A DNA stretch of 26,491 bases from a bacterium (GCA_021802305.1 JAKAAD010000002.1:1-26491); one strand, 5' to 3'. Positions 8,398 through 15,549 are shown, counted from the stretch's first letter. The notes: a model not told the origin generated them from the letters alone. Numbers and translations: made by a program.

Positions 8398-9456
8398 CTA
8401 GTGAACACAGCTACAAATGATGCCACCGCCGAGGCAGATCTCTCCATCGTAGAGCACGAGAGCTTGCCCGGGAGTTGCAGCTCGTTGAGGAATAGCAAAT
8501 CGAATAGAAGCTACATTTGTCGTGAGCTTTTCTATCACACAAGATTGCTCTGGTTGTCTGTAACGAATTTTTGCTGTGTATTTCTTTCCAACTGAAGGCG
8601 TCTTCCCTATCCAATTGAGATCGTTGATTTGTATACAGGAAGAAAAAAGAGCTGGATGATTTTTCCCCTGCGCTACGTAGATGACATTGGACTGCACGTC
8701 CTTTCCAACGACAAACCAAGCATCCCCCGGTCCACCAATGGAAAGACCTTTTCTTTGTCCTAGAGTATAAAAAGCTATCCCATCGTGTGTACCCATTTTT
8801 TTTCCACCCAATGTTTTTACATCTCCCGGATGAGATCCGAGATGAGGTTTCACAAACTCTTTAAAGTTTCGTTCTCCAATGAAGCAGATCCCGGTGCTAT
8901 CTTTTTTATCCGCAGTACTGAGTCCTGCGTTCCGTGCGATCGTACGTACTTCATCTTTTGGAAGATGCCCAACGGGAAATAGGACCTTCTCCAAGATAGA
9001 AGAGGAGAGTCCATAGAGAAAATAGCTTTGATCTTTGTTAGGATCAGTTCCTTTAAGAAGGTTCGAAGATGGTTCGTGAATTTGGGCATAATGACCGGTA
9101 GCTAATGCATCTGCTCCAAGGCTAAGCGCTTTTTCGAAAAGAGCCTTAAATTTAATCTCACGATTGCACAACGTATCGGGATTGGGAGTAAGGCCCTTTT
9201 TAAGTCCTTCTAGAAATTGTGCAAAGACTTGTTCGCGATACTCCTTTGTAAAGTTAATAGTGTAATAGGGGATATCTAGTTGCGAACAGACGGAGACAAC
9301 ATCTTCAAAATCTTTTGCTGCTGTGCAGTGTTCTGAGGGATCTTCCCAATTTTTCATGAACATTCCAATTACATCGTGACCCATCTCTTTAAGAAGAAGA
9401 GCAGCAACAGAAGAATCGACGCCTCCCGATAGTGCAATGACAATCTTTTTTTTCAT
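8398..9456 (-). CDS. mnmA: tRNA-specific 2-thiouridylase MnmA
   Basis: Catalyses sulphur transfer to U34 of Lys, Glu and Gln tRNAs, ATP-dependent. The 352-residue protein has the N-terminal PP-loop SGGVDSS (residues 10-16) and the two catalytic cysteines C97 (NPDTLCNREIKF) and C191 (STGICFIGERNF), followed by the beta-barrel domain (YTLGQRKGLSIGG). The start at 9456 has no Shine-Dalgarno. A TATACT hexamer lies 4 bases before the ATG and another overlaps it upstream, suggesting a very short or absent leader. It is divergent from the hydrolase at 9481, with only 24 bp between the start codons. The C-terminus ends in ICSCVH close to transposon debris but is about full length. Confidence 0.97.
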   Translation of the reverse strand: MKKKIVIALSGGVDSSVAALLLKEMGHDVIGMFMKNWEDPSEHCTAAKDFEDVVSVCSQLDIPYYTINFTKEYREQVFAQFLEGLKKGLTPNPDTLCNREIKFKALFEKALSLGADALATGHYAQIHEPSSNLLKGTDPNKDQSYFLYGLSSSILEKVLFPVGHLPKDEVRTIARNAGLSTADKKDSTGICFIGERNFKEFVKPHLGSHPGDVKTLGGKKMGTHDGIAFYTLGQRKGLSIGGPGDAWFVVGKDVQSNVIYVAQGKNHPALFSSCIQINDLNWIGKTPSVGKKYTAKIRYRQPEQSCVIEKLTTNVASIRFAIPQRAATPGQALVLYDGEICLGGGIICSCVH

Positions 9457-9480
9457 CCGGAGTATAGTATAACAAAAATC
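9457..9480. promoter_or_regulatory. 24-bp divergent promoter gap between mnmA and the hydrolase
   Basis: Between the two divergent ATGs lie only 24 bases, holding TATAGT/TATAAC rightward and TATACT leftward. TATAAC is followed by 7 bases and then the hydrolase ATG. If these are -10 hexamers, transcription begins at or within a few bases of the start codons and each -35 lies inside the opposite gene. Neither gene has a Shine-Dalgarno. Seen: the hexamers and spacing. Inferred: promoter function. Confidence 0.5.
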
Positions 9481-10134
9481 ATGGTAGAAAATGTACGCAT
9501 ATCTCTCTCTAATGGAGAATTCCTAGAGGGAATCCTTCATCTCCCCAATAAGGCTAAGGGATGTGTGCTGTTTGCGCATGGAAGTGGGAGCAGTCGGCAT
9601 AGCCCGCGCAATCGCTCTGTTGCAAAGGTCCTCGAAAAGGGAGGGTTAGCGACGCTTCTCTTCGATTTATTGACGGGCCAAGAAGAGAAGATAGATCGCG
9701 AGACAGCCCATATGCGCTTTGACATTCCATTACTTACAGATCGTCTAGTTGCAGCGACGGCTTGGGCAAGAAAAGGGCAAGTTCTTAAAAAGTTTTCCTT
9801 AGGATATTTTGGCGCGAGTACAGGCGCTGCAGCAGCCTTGCAAGCAGCGGCGAAACATCCCGAATGGATTGGAGCTCTCGTTTCCAGAGGAGGACGCCCT
9901 GATTTGGCAGGAGATGCACTGCGCTCTGTAAGGGTACCCACTCTTCTCATTGTGGGAGGAAATGATGATGGAGTCATTGAGCTGAATCGGAAAGCTTATG
10001 CAGAGCTTCACTGCGAAAAGAAACTAGAAATCGTGCCGGGAGCAACTCATCTTTTCGAAGAGTCAGGGGCCTTGGAAGAAGTTTCTCGTTTAGCAAGAGA
10101 TTGGTTCTTGCAATTTTTTAAAAAGAGCACCTGA
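9481..10134 (+). CDS. Alpha/beta hydrolase, dienelactone-hydrolase-like
   Basis: A 217-residue single-domain alpha/beta hydrolase. The nucleophile elbow GASTG places Ser at 113; the acid is D162 or D163 in VGGNDDGVIELN; the histidine is H190 in VPGATHLFEESG. The N-terminal loop FAHGSGSSRHSPRNR (about 31-45) is typical of small hydrolases that occur alone or fused to phosphoribosyltransferases. There is no signal peptide, so it is probably cytosolic. The substrate cannot be told from sequence. Its start is 24 bp from the divergent mnmA start with no Shine-Dalgarno. Transposon-end sequence follows 19 bases after the stop. Confidence 0.88.
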   Translation: MVENVRISLSNGEFLEGILHLPNKAKGCVLFAHGSGSSRHSPRNRSVAKVLEKGGLATLLFDLLTGQEEKIDRETAHMRFDIPLLTDRLVAATAWARKGQVLKKFSLGYFGASTGAAAALQAAAKHPEWIGALVSRGGRPDLAGDALRSVRVPTLLIVGGNDDGVIELNRKAYAELHCEKKLEIVPGATHLFEESGALEEVSRLARDWFLQFFKKST

Positions 10135-10152
10135 GAATTTCCTCTTCATTAT

Positions 10153-10189
10153 ACACAATTGACAAAAACGTAGTTATGCAAGAGGTCTA
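10153..10189 (+). repeat. Transposon terminal repeat downstream of the hydrolase
   Basis: The 19-mer at 10171-10189 (TAGTTATGCAAGAGGTCTA) is the inverted-repeat end of the family seen at 8237, 17393, 17550 and 26153. The preceding bases (CACAATTGACAAAAACG) align with the reverse complement of the other left ends; read rightward they give QLTKT then TAG, comparable with KLTEA then TAG in the other copies. No transposase is left. Confidence 0.7.
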
Positions 10190-10201
10190 TTGTCTAGTTG
10201 C

Positions 10202-10218
10202 GGGCTACTTAATAGCCC
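10202..10218. repeat. Short inverted repeat at the end of the 36-aa gene
   Basis: GGGCTA and TAGCCC pair around a five-base loop, overlapping the 36-aa gene's stop codon. In the leftward direction no T-run follows, so it is not a classical intrinsic terminator; it may still stabilise the 3' end. Confidence 0.4.
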
Positions 10219-10319
10219 TTAGATTTTCGCTTTTCTTGCTTCTCTAATCGCTTTTCCTTGAGTGATTTTTGAGCTTTTTTTCTCGATTCTTTTGATTGTG
10301 GACCTCTTTCTTTTGACAT
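10209..10319 (-). CDS. 36-residue highly basic conserved-looking protein
   Basis: A short ORF starting MSKERGPQSKESRKKAQ and ending in KRKSKGY, with about 40% Lys plus Arg. It has a good Shine-Dalgarno (GGAGG at 10322-10326, read leftward) 2-6 bases upstream. The composition and small size recall short lysine-rich hypothetical proteins in chlamydial genomes, possibly RNA- or ribosome-associated, but I cannot assign a function. It lies 20 bases beyond the 3' end of tRNA-Leu on the same strand and may be co-transcribed. Its stop lies in a GGGCTA/TAGCCC hairpin (10202-10218). Confidence 0.65.
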   Translation of the reverse strand: MSKERGPQSKESRKKAQKSLKEKRLEKQEKRKSKGY

Positions 10320-10338
10320 ATCGACCTCCAAAATAAAT

Positions 10339-10420
<82 letters not shown>

Positions 10421-10439
10421 AAAAGGTATGCCCAAATAT

Positions 10440-10901
10440 TTATTTTTCGTCTAGATTGTACACGGGCAATATGGGAAATCCAAGTGCTTTTACGGCAAAG
10501 ATGAGTTGCGCAATAGGTTCCCATTGTGCTTGGCGATCGATGTGCAAAAGCACATTCGTTCTTTCGGCTTCGTGAGGAAGTAAGCCAAGATCTTGTTGAC
10601 GCTTTAGCTCTTTTTGCAAAGCGGCAATGTCGTCAATGACAAATTCATTAAATTCCGTGACCCATTTGTATTTGCCATTTTTATCGACGCTTAAGTTTAC
10701 GAGAAAATGATCGGTAGGCTCTCCAGTGGAAGAGGGGAGGGCCTTTGTACGATGCACTTTTACGAGATGAAGTTCTTCATCGTAAAGCGCAGTACGAGTC
10801 ACTGCTAGGATTGCAAAAAGTGCGACGACAACAAAGAGAAAATCGAGCAAAGGAGCAAGATTGATGTGGCCAAATCTCTTGAGTTCTTCTTCTGGAATCA
10901 T
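10440..10901 (-). CDS. exbD: ExbD/TolR family biopolymer transport protein
   Basis: A 153-residue inner-membrane protein with one N-terminal transmembrane helix (about residues 17-36, LLDFLFVVVALFAILAV) and a periplasmic remainder. The conserved ion-coupling aspartate of the family is D20 in NLAPLLDFLF. With ExbB it forms a proton-driven complex energising the outer membrane (TonB- or Tol-type). The start lies 2 bases after the exbB stop, so the two are an operon. The sequence does not decide between an ExbD and a TolR role, and no tonB, tolA or tolB is in view. Confidence 0.88.
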   Translation of the reverse strand: MIPEEELKRFGHINLAPLLDFLFVVVALFAILAVTRTALYDEELHLVKVHRTKALPSSTGEPTDHFLVNLSVDKNGKYKWVTEFNEFVIDDIAALQKELKRQQDLGLLPHEAERTNVLLHIDRQAQWEPIAQLIFAVKALGFPILPVYNLDEK

Positions 10902-10903
10902 CT

Positions 10904-12007
10904 TTATCCTTTGAGTTCTACTCTGCTTTCAATGAGAGAAGCAAGCATTTGTGCATCATTTTCTACGCGAATCAACGAAGACATAAGGCGATATTTGGCA
11001 GTAGAATGCAAAAGCAATGCAATGATTGATACAATTAATCCAGCAACAGTCGTTCCCACAGAAACTCCCAGGCCATCGAAGAGCATGGAGACGCTTTCCG
11101 CAGAGCGATTTACATCGTAAAACGCATAAAACATACCTAGAACAGTTCCTAAAAGTCCGAGAAGGGGAGCAATCACAGCAATGTCATTCAAGATGTTGAT
11201 CTTTTGCCAAAAGTGTGCGGAACTTCGCTTTCCTTCTGTTTTCATCGTTTCCAAAATCACGGGAAGACCGTGGCGCCGGCAGATAATGCCGCTCGAAAGC
11301 ATCTTGCACATAAGTTCTTCGCGATTTTGGCAGACAAGGAGTGCTTCATCGTAAGCATTGCGAGTAAGCTTGGTTTCTAGATCTTGATAGAAGTGAGAAG
11401 AGGCGGGGACTTCCTTTTTCATGCACGCCAAGATGTAAAGCCACGTACAAACAGCAATAATAGACATGCCAAGCAAAAGGGAGTAGATCAGAGGGGATGC
11501 AGTAAAGGCTGCTACGAGATCTACAACGACTTGTTTCGGTTGTTCTTCTCGTTGTTGATCGCTTGGCTTTGCCTGCGGAATGACTTCCATGCGATCGCGA
11601 AATGTCGTTTCTGGTGCATTGGTAACAATTTGCTGGGACTCAATAGAACGATGTTCAGAAGCAAGAGGATGTTCATTCGCGATGAATTCCTGTGCTTCTT
11701 TAGAAAAGTTTGGAGGCTCTGTTTGCGCGGTGTCATCTAAAATTTCTTGCAAGGCATCATATCCTTCCGTGGAGGGAAGATCGGAAAGATTCAATAAAGC
11801 ATTTTCTTCAACTGCCTTGGGAGGCGTTGGAGCGCGATCGGCATGCAATCCAAAGCAGCAACAAGTAAGAAATATTCCTACGGTTACCGCAATGAAGTGT
11901 TCCTTGTGCGAGCAAAGGGCATGAACGAAGGCAAAAAATCTGCTGCGGCGTTGCCGCAGCGCAAAACCAGCTTTTGAATGCACTTTGGTACATTGTAAAC
12001 CATTCAT
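10904..12007 (-). CDS. exbB: ExbB/TolQ/MotA family proton channel protein with N-terminal extension
   Basis: A 367-residue protein from the ATG at 12007, chosen because an excellent Shine-Dalgarno (GGAGG, 12013-12017) precedes it by 5 bases; TTG and two ATGs lie further upstream in frame. Residues about 37-54 form a hydrophobic segment after an arginine-rich stretch and may be a signal peptide or membrane anchor. About 110 residues of acidic, proline-containing sequence follow. The C-terminal half carries the three ExbB/TolQ helices: SPLIYSLLLGMSIIAVCTWL, IAPLLGLLGTVLGMFYAFY and GLGVSVGTTVAGLIVSIIAL. It is coupled with exbD. The long N-terminal part is unusual compared with about 240-residue ExbB proteins. 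Confidence 0.88.
   Translation of the reverse strand: MNGLQCTKVHSKAGFALRQRRSRFFAFVHALCSHKEHFIAVTVGIFLTCCCFGLHADRAPTPPKAVEENALLNLSDLPSTEGYDALQEILDDTAQTEPPNFSKEAQEFIANEHPLASEHRSIESQQIVTNAPETTFRDRMEVIPQAKPSDQQREEQPKQVVVDLVAAFTASPLIYSLLLGMSIIAVCTWLYILACMKKEVPASSHFYQDLETKLTRNAYDEALLVCQNREELMCKMLSSGIICRRHGLPVILETMKTEGKRSSAHFWQKINILNDIAVIAPLLGLLGTVLGMFYAFYDVNRSAESVSMLFDGLGVSVGTTVAGLIVSIIALLLHSTAKYRLMSSLIRVENDAQMLASLIESRVELKG
11942..11960. repeat. Perfect GC-rich hairpin inside the exbB 5' coding region
   Basis: GCTGCGGC (11942-11949) pairs perfectly with GCCGCAGC (11953-11960) around the loop GTT, about 50 bases into exbB. It encodes the arginine-rich ALRQRRSR stretch just before the hydrophobic segment. 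Confidence 0.6.
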
Positions 12008-12012
12008 GAGAT

Positions 12013-12017
12013 CCTCC
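12013..12017 (-). promoter_or_regulatory. Shine-Dalgarno that decides the exbB start
   Basis: Read leftward, GGAGG stands 5 bases before ATG at 12007. No comparable site precedes the alternative in-frame starts at 12052 (TTG), 12031 or 12019 (ATG), so the shorter ExbB is preferred. Confidence 0.7.
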
Positions 12018-12115
12018 ATTTGAGCGTTCATTCCACTTTGCAAGGTATGCAAGCCGAGTTAGAGATTACATTCAAAGAACGTATTGATCAAGTATTCTCA
12101 TGTGTAAATTGAATT

Positions 12116-12132
12116 CATTTCAGTATAAACTT
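12116..12132 (+). promoter_or_regulatory. Promoter-like motif before trmB, shared with uvrA
   Basis: CATTTCAGTATAAACTT precedes the trmB ATG at 12140. TATAAA at 12124-12129 ends 10 bases before the ATG, predicting a leader of only a few bases, and there is no Shine-Dalgarno. Almost the same 17-mer (T for one A) precedes uvrA. No clear -35 is seen. Confidence 0.45.
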
Positions 12133-12139
12133 GTCTTCC

Positions 12140-12877
12140 ATGCAACTAAGATATCCGCATTCATGGGCAGAAAGATGCCCGGCATTTTCACAAGGGGTGT
12201 TTTTTGTACCACCTCATTATTTCGAGCACCATGCTTCCTTGTTTCCCGGGTGGAGATCCCTCTTTCATCGTGCTGCTCCCGTATGGATTGAGTATTGTAG
12301 TGGGAATGGATCTTGGATCATAGAAAAAGCAAAACAACATCCAGATAAAAATTGGGTGGCAGTGGAGAAAAAGTTTGAGCGATTGCAAAAAATTTGGAAG
12401 CAGCGAGAAGGAGCTGCACTAAATAATTTATTTCTTGTATGCGGAGAAGCCTGGACATTTACGCATCATTATGTGGAAACAGAGAGTGTTGCAGGAATAT
12501 GCATCAATTTTCCCGATCCCTGGCCCAAGCAAAAGCATGCGAAACATAGACTCATTCAAGATGCCTTTGTAGAGGAACTCGTGCGCATTACAACGGTAGG
12601 CGCGACGCTTACGTTAGTGACAGATGATCTCAATTATAGAGATCAAATCGTGCAGACGTGCATAAAACATCATCGCTTGATTTCTCTACATCCTCCTCTC
12701 TTTTTTGCTTTAGAGCACGAAGGATATGGGACTTCTTTTTTTGATGCACTTTGGAGAAAAAAGGGGAAAACCATTTATTACATTGAGCTGAAAAAAATCG
12801 GAGCAGAGGGATTTGAACCCCCGACCCACTGCTCCCAAAGCAGTTGCGCTAGCCAAACTGCGCTATGCTCCGATTAA
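12140..12877 (+). CDS. trmB: tRNA (guanine-N7-)-methyltransferase TrmB
   Basis: SAM-dependent methylation of G46 in tRNA. The 245-residue ORF has the SAM-binding loop EYCSGNG (51-57), an acidic residue after strand 2 (VAVEKKFERL) and the diagnostic FPDPWPK (124-130) followed by HAKHRL. The ATG at 12140 gives the usual short chlamydial N-terminus; the frame also has a TTG at 12131. No stop codon occurs before the convergent tRNA-Pro gene, so the last ~27 residues (from about GAEGFEPPTHCS) are antisense tRNA sequence and probably not functional protein. The native enzyme likely ended near the YYIELKK segment. Confidence 0.93.
   Translation: MQLRYPHSWAERCPAFSQGVFFVPPHYFEHHASLFPGWRSLFHRAAPVWIEYCSGNGSWIIEKAKQHPDKNWVAVEKKFERLQKIWKQREGAALNNLFLVCGEAWTFTHHYVETESVAGICINFPDPWPKQKHAKHRLIQDAFVEELVRITTVGATLTLVTDDLNYRDQIVQTCIKHHRLISLHPPLFFALEHEGYGTSFFDALWRKKGKTIYYIELKKIGAEGFEPPTHCSQSSCASQTALCSD
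12798..12872 (-). tRNA. tRNA-Pro (anticodon TGG)
   Basis: Read leftward from 12872, a 75-base cloverleaf: acceptor CGGAGCA/TGCTCCG, D-arm TAGCGCAGTTTGGCTAGCGCA, anticodon arm ACTGC/GCAGT around TTTGGGA (anticodon TGG), and a T-arm with GGGGGTTCAAATCCCTC. The discriminator is A and CCA is not encoded. The whole gene lies within the opposite-strand 3' end of the trmB ORF. Confidence 0.95.
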
Positions 12878-12900
12878 CTATCCTCAAACCGCTTCAACAT

Positions 12901-12938
12901 ATGTGCAAATTCTGGGTCTAGAATATGCAATTGCACAT
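12901..12938. repeat. Imperfect inverted repeat between tRNA-Pro and pgi
   Basis: ATGTGCAA (12901-12908) pairs with TTGCACAT (12931-12938), and inner ATTC (12909-12912) with GAAT (12921-12924), leaving a six-base bulge. The right half also contains the perfect 10-bp palindrome TGCAATTGCA (12926-12935). It sits upstream of both tRNA-Pro (leftward) and pgi (rightward), so it could be an operator; that is inference. Confidence 0.4.
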
Positions 12939-13009
12939 GAGTGTCTCATTTTTTTGATTATCTTGCATCGCCAAAAAAAACTTTGCGTGCAATGATGAGG
13001 AAAAATTCT

Positions 13010-14602
13010 ATGAAACAATCTTTTCACCAGCTCGCTTCGGTAGCTCGCCTACACGAGTTCGCAGCGACGCCCATCGATTTAACGCAAGAGGGCATTCTTA
13101 CGCCAAGTCGAGTCGAAGCTATGTGTTCGGAACAAATTGGGCTTACGTTGCTTTGGTCTACTGAGCGCATAACAGATGCATGTTGTGATGCTCTTTGCGC
13201 CCTTGCTTCTGAAACAAAGGCAGTTGAAAAAATGCACGCCATGCAGTCAGGGGAAGTGGTCAATCGCATTGAAGGAGTAGAATCTGAAAACCGGCCGGCC
13301 TTACATACAGCTATGCGCGATTTTTTTGGCGAGCGCTCTAGCTCTGAACCTGCACGAAAAGCAGCGGAGCTTGCTTATGGAGAGCTCGAAAAATTAAAGC
13401 AGTTTTTACATGAAATTGATGAGAACGGCACGTATACAGACATAGTACAGATTGGCATTGGCGGGTCAGAGCTAGGACCAAAAGCCGTCTACATTGCCCT
13501 CGAAACGTTTCGGAAAGAGGGAAGGCGCGTGCATTTTCTTTCCAACGTCGATCCGGACGAAGGGGCAAAGATTTTTAGCGAGCTCTCCTTGGATAAGACA
13601 CTTGTAGTCGTCGTGTCGAAATCGGGGACAACGCTGGAAACGCTTACCAATGAACAATTCGCGAGAGAAAAATATGCCAAGGCAGGCCTTCGTGCTAAAG
13701 ATCACTTTCTTGCTGTTACAGGAGAAGGAAGCCCAATGGATAACCCAGCAGAATACCGGGCACGTTTTATGATGTGGGATTACATTGGAGGAAGGTATTC
13801 TGTCACATCTATGGTAGGAGCTGTTTCTCTCGCGTTTGCAATAGGGATGGAACGCTTTCTCGAATTTTTAAAGGGTGCGCATGCAATGGATAAAGTAGCA
13901 CTCCAACCCGATCCGAAGAAAAACCTTCCTTTGTTTAGCGCTCTGCTGGGTATTTGGAATCGCAATTTTTTAGATCTTCCTACAGTTGCGGTGATCCCGT
14001 ACTCTGCGGCACTTTCTCGTTTTTCCGCCCATCTTCAACAACTCGACATGGAATCCAATGGCAAACAAATTGACAAACAGGGGGAGTTTGTGGATTACCA
14101 AACAGGCCCCATCATTTGGGGAGAGCCCGGTACGAATGGGCAACATTCGTTTTATCAATCGATTCACCAGGGAACTACTGTTGTCCCTCTAGAATTCATA
14201 GGATTTAAAGAGAGTCAAACCCAAGATGATATTCTCTTTCAAGAGTCGACATGCCAAGAGAAATTGCTCGCAAATCTCTTTGCCCAGATGATTGCCCTAG
14301 CCACAGGACAGAAGAGTTCAAATCCCAATAGAACCTTTTTAGGCAATCGCCCCAGTCGTTTGCTTCTTGGCCAAAGACTAGACCCTCAAACGATGGGAAA
14401 AATCCTTGCCTTTTACGAACATAAAGTAGCGTTTCAGGGATTTATCTGGAATATCAATTCCTTTGATCAAGAAGGCGTACAGCTTGGAAAAAAACTTGCA
14501 CTCAAAATTATTGATCAATGGGTGTTCCTTCGCAACAACAAGGAAGCACAGCTCAAAATATTTCCCCTTGGTGCAGCCTTTCTCAAGTTCTGTCGAAAAT
14601 AG
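13010..14602 (+). CDS. pgi: Glucose-6-phosphate isomerase
   Basis: Interconverts glucose-6-phosphate and fructose-6-phosphate in glycolysis; cytosolic. From the ATG at 13010 the protein has 530 residues, close to the chlamydial length. This start has a GAGG (12997-13000) 9 bases upstream; an in-frame GTG at 12941 would add 23 residues and is less likely. The sugar-phosphate site GIGGSELGP (GGS 151-153), catalytic glutamate E348 (DMESNGK) and H379 (GTNGQHSFYQ) are present, with the Glu-to-His distance of 31 known for this enzyme. It converges on the CheD-like gene, the two 3' ends overlapping by 20 bases. Confidence 0.97.
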   Translation: MKQSFHQLASVARLHEFAATPIDLTQEGILTPSRVEAMCSEQIGLTLLWSTERITDACCDALCALASETKAVEKMHAMQSGEVVNRIEGVESENRPALHTAMRDFFGERSSSEPARKAAELAYGELEKLKQFLHEIDENGTYTDIVQIGIGGSELGPKAVYIALETFRKEGRRVHFLSNVDPDEGAKIFSELSLDKTLVVVVSKSGTTLETLTNEQFAREKYAKAGLRAKDHFLAVTGEGSPMDNPAEYRARFMMWDYIGGRYSVTSMVGAVSLAFAIGMERFLEFLKGAHAMDKVALQPDPKKNLPLFSALLGIWNRNFLDLPTVAVIPYSAALSRFSAHLQQLDMESNGKQIDKQGEFVDYQTGPIIWGEPGTNGQHSFYQSIHQGTTVVPLEFIGFKESQTQDDILFQESTCQEKLLANLFAQMIALATGQKSSNPNRTFLGNRPSRLLLGQRLDPQTMGKILAFYEHKVAFQGFIWNINSFDQEGVQLGKKLALKIIDQWVFLRNNKEAQLKIFPLGAAFLKFCRK

Positions 14603-15362
14603 GTTCATATACGACGTGAATTTGCGGATGGGTAATACTTTCTATCAGAGAAGAGAGAGCCTCATTAAAGCCCTTTTCTCCCATAGATTTTGGATTTTTC
14701 CTTGGGTCGTATTCTGATACGAAGCCCGTTCGAGAATCAATGGCAAGGCTTTTACAAAGGTGCTCCTCAGAAACTAAGACCTCTTCAGAAGCAATTTCCA
14801 TGGGGAGAGTATCTTTTTTTCCCATCCACACTTTTATAGCATGAACGATTTCTCGAGAGGATGGGAAGGTTTCAAGCCCCCCGCGAAGATGAAGTTGTAG
14901 AGGTTTTTCAATTTTTTTCTTTGCACATTTAGAAATGTTCCGGAATATGAGGTCAGCGGCTATTTGCACTTCAAGCTTATCTGCACAATGGACAAGGAAT
15001 GCCGTTTTATTCGTGGGGTCATACGCCCCTAAAGCAACACATGGTCCGCAACCCCATGTTGCTAAGATGGGTTTTGGGTCGGTAGAAATCGTACATCCTG
15101 CTTGTGATTGCAACACTTCGACGATTTCATCTCCGTTCAGTTTGACATGTTCTTGAGGCTCTTTGATGTGGGTGAAGGGAAAGGTTGGTGGATTGAAAAG
15201 GGGGCTTGAATGATGAACATCTCGTTTTAAAAATTGTGGAAAATATTTTGCTAGAAGCTCGTCGACAGATCGGTCAAGATATTGCGAAAATGTAATGGCA
15301 TGTTCTCCTTGTTTCTCTGAAACTATGGAAGAGTTGGACGAGATATTTGCAGGACTAGACAT
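14583..15362 (-). CDS. CheD-like putative protein-glutamine deamidase
   Basis: A 259-residue protein with no recognised chemotaxis neighbour. Residues 102-125 (T102, WGCGP, C108 ... H125) reproduce the CheD active-site layout T-x5-C-x16-H, the spacing I recall for Thermotoga maritima CheD (T21, C27, H44). The order of later segments also fits: LQLHLRGGLETF (156-166) resembles the CheD GG loop, a helix with VHAIKVWM follows, then LPMEIASEEV and SIDSRTG-like strands (SLAIDSRTGFVSEYD). The first ~90 residues are extra: Ser-rich, then acidic and proline-containing. The promoter upstream is near consensus (separate entry). Function is inferred: a cysteine deamidase, or a relative in the YfiH/CNF1-like fold. 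A regulatory or secreted role is possible. Confidence 0.65.
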   Translation of the reverse strand: MSSPANISSNSSIVSEKQGEHAITFSQYLDRSVDELLAKYFPQFLKRDVHHSSPLFNPPTFPFTHIKEPQEHVKLNGDEIVEVLQSQAGCTISTDPKPILATWGCGPCVALGAYDPTNKTAFLVHCADKLEVQIAADLIFRNISKCAKKKIEKPLQLHLRGGLETFPSSREIVHAIKVWMGKKDTLPMEIASEEVLVSEEHLCKSLAIDSRTGFVSEYDPRKNPKSMGEKGFNEALSSLIESITHPQIHVVYEPIFDRT

Positions 15363-15388
15363 AATTTTGATGCTCCAAAAAATTTTAA

Positions 15389-15417
15389 ATAATATACAAA
15401 ATATTTTTGTTTGTCAA
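15389..15417 (-). promoter_or_regulatory. Near-consensus sigma-70-type promoter for the CheD-like gene
   Basis: Read leftward: TTGACA (15417-15412), a 17-base AT-rich spacer, then TATTAT (15394-15389). Predicted initiation is near 15382, giving a ~20-base leader with GGAG at 15376-15373, 10 bases before the ATG at 15362. The -35 is a perfect match and spacing is optimal, unusual for chlamydial genes. Confidence 0.75.
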
Positions 15418-15549
15418 ACAAGACCATGCAAATGTTTTTTAATTGCATTAAATCAGCCATATCTCTAAAGTGCTTGGAAAACAAGTAGTCATTTTCTCAA
15501 AGAGAGCGTTTCTAGGAAAAATTTTTTTGCACAATAGCGAGGTATTATT

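Noticed and set aside
8253..8498. 81-aa leftward ORF ending in KRIPKLTEA
   Set aside because: Most of it overlaps mnmA in another frame; only the last ~10 codons look like transposase remnant, so it is described as a repeat.
9537..9977. 146-aa leftward ORF within the hydrolase
   Set aside because: Antisense to a gene with a complete catalytic triad; low-complexity Pro/Arg/Ser composition.
8237..10189. A composite transposon carrying mnmA and the hydrolase between two terminal repeats
   Set aside because: The ends are in the right opposite orientation, but no transposase or target duplication is seen. mnmA is a core gene, and similar ends occur singly elsewhere, so chance placement is simpler.
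10202..10218. Intrinsic terminator for the exbBD/tRNA-Leu block
   Set aside because: The hairpin is short and has no T-run in the leftward direction.
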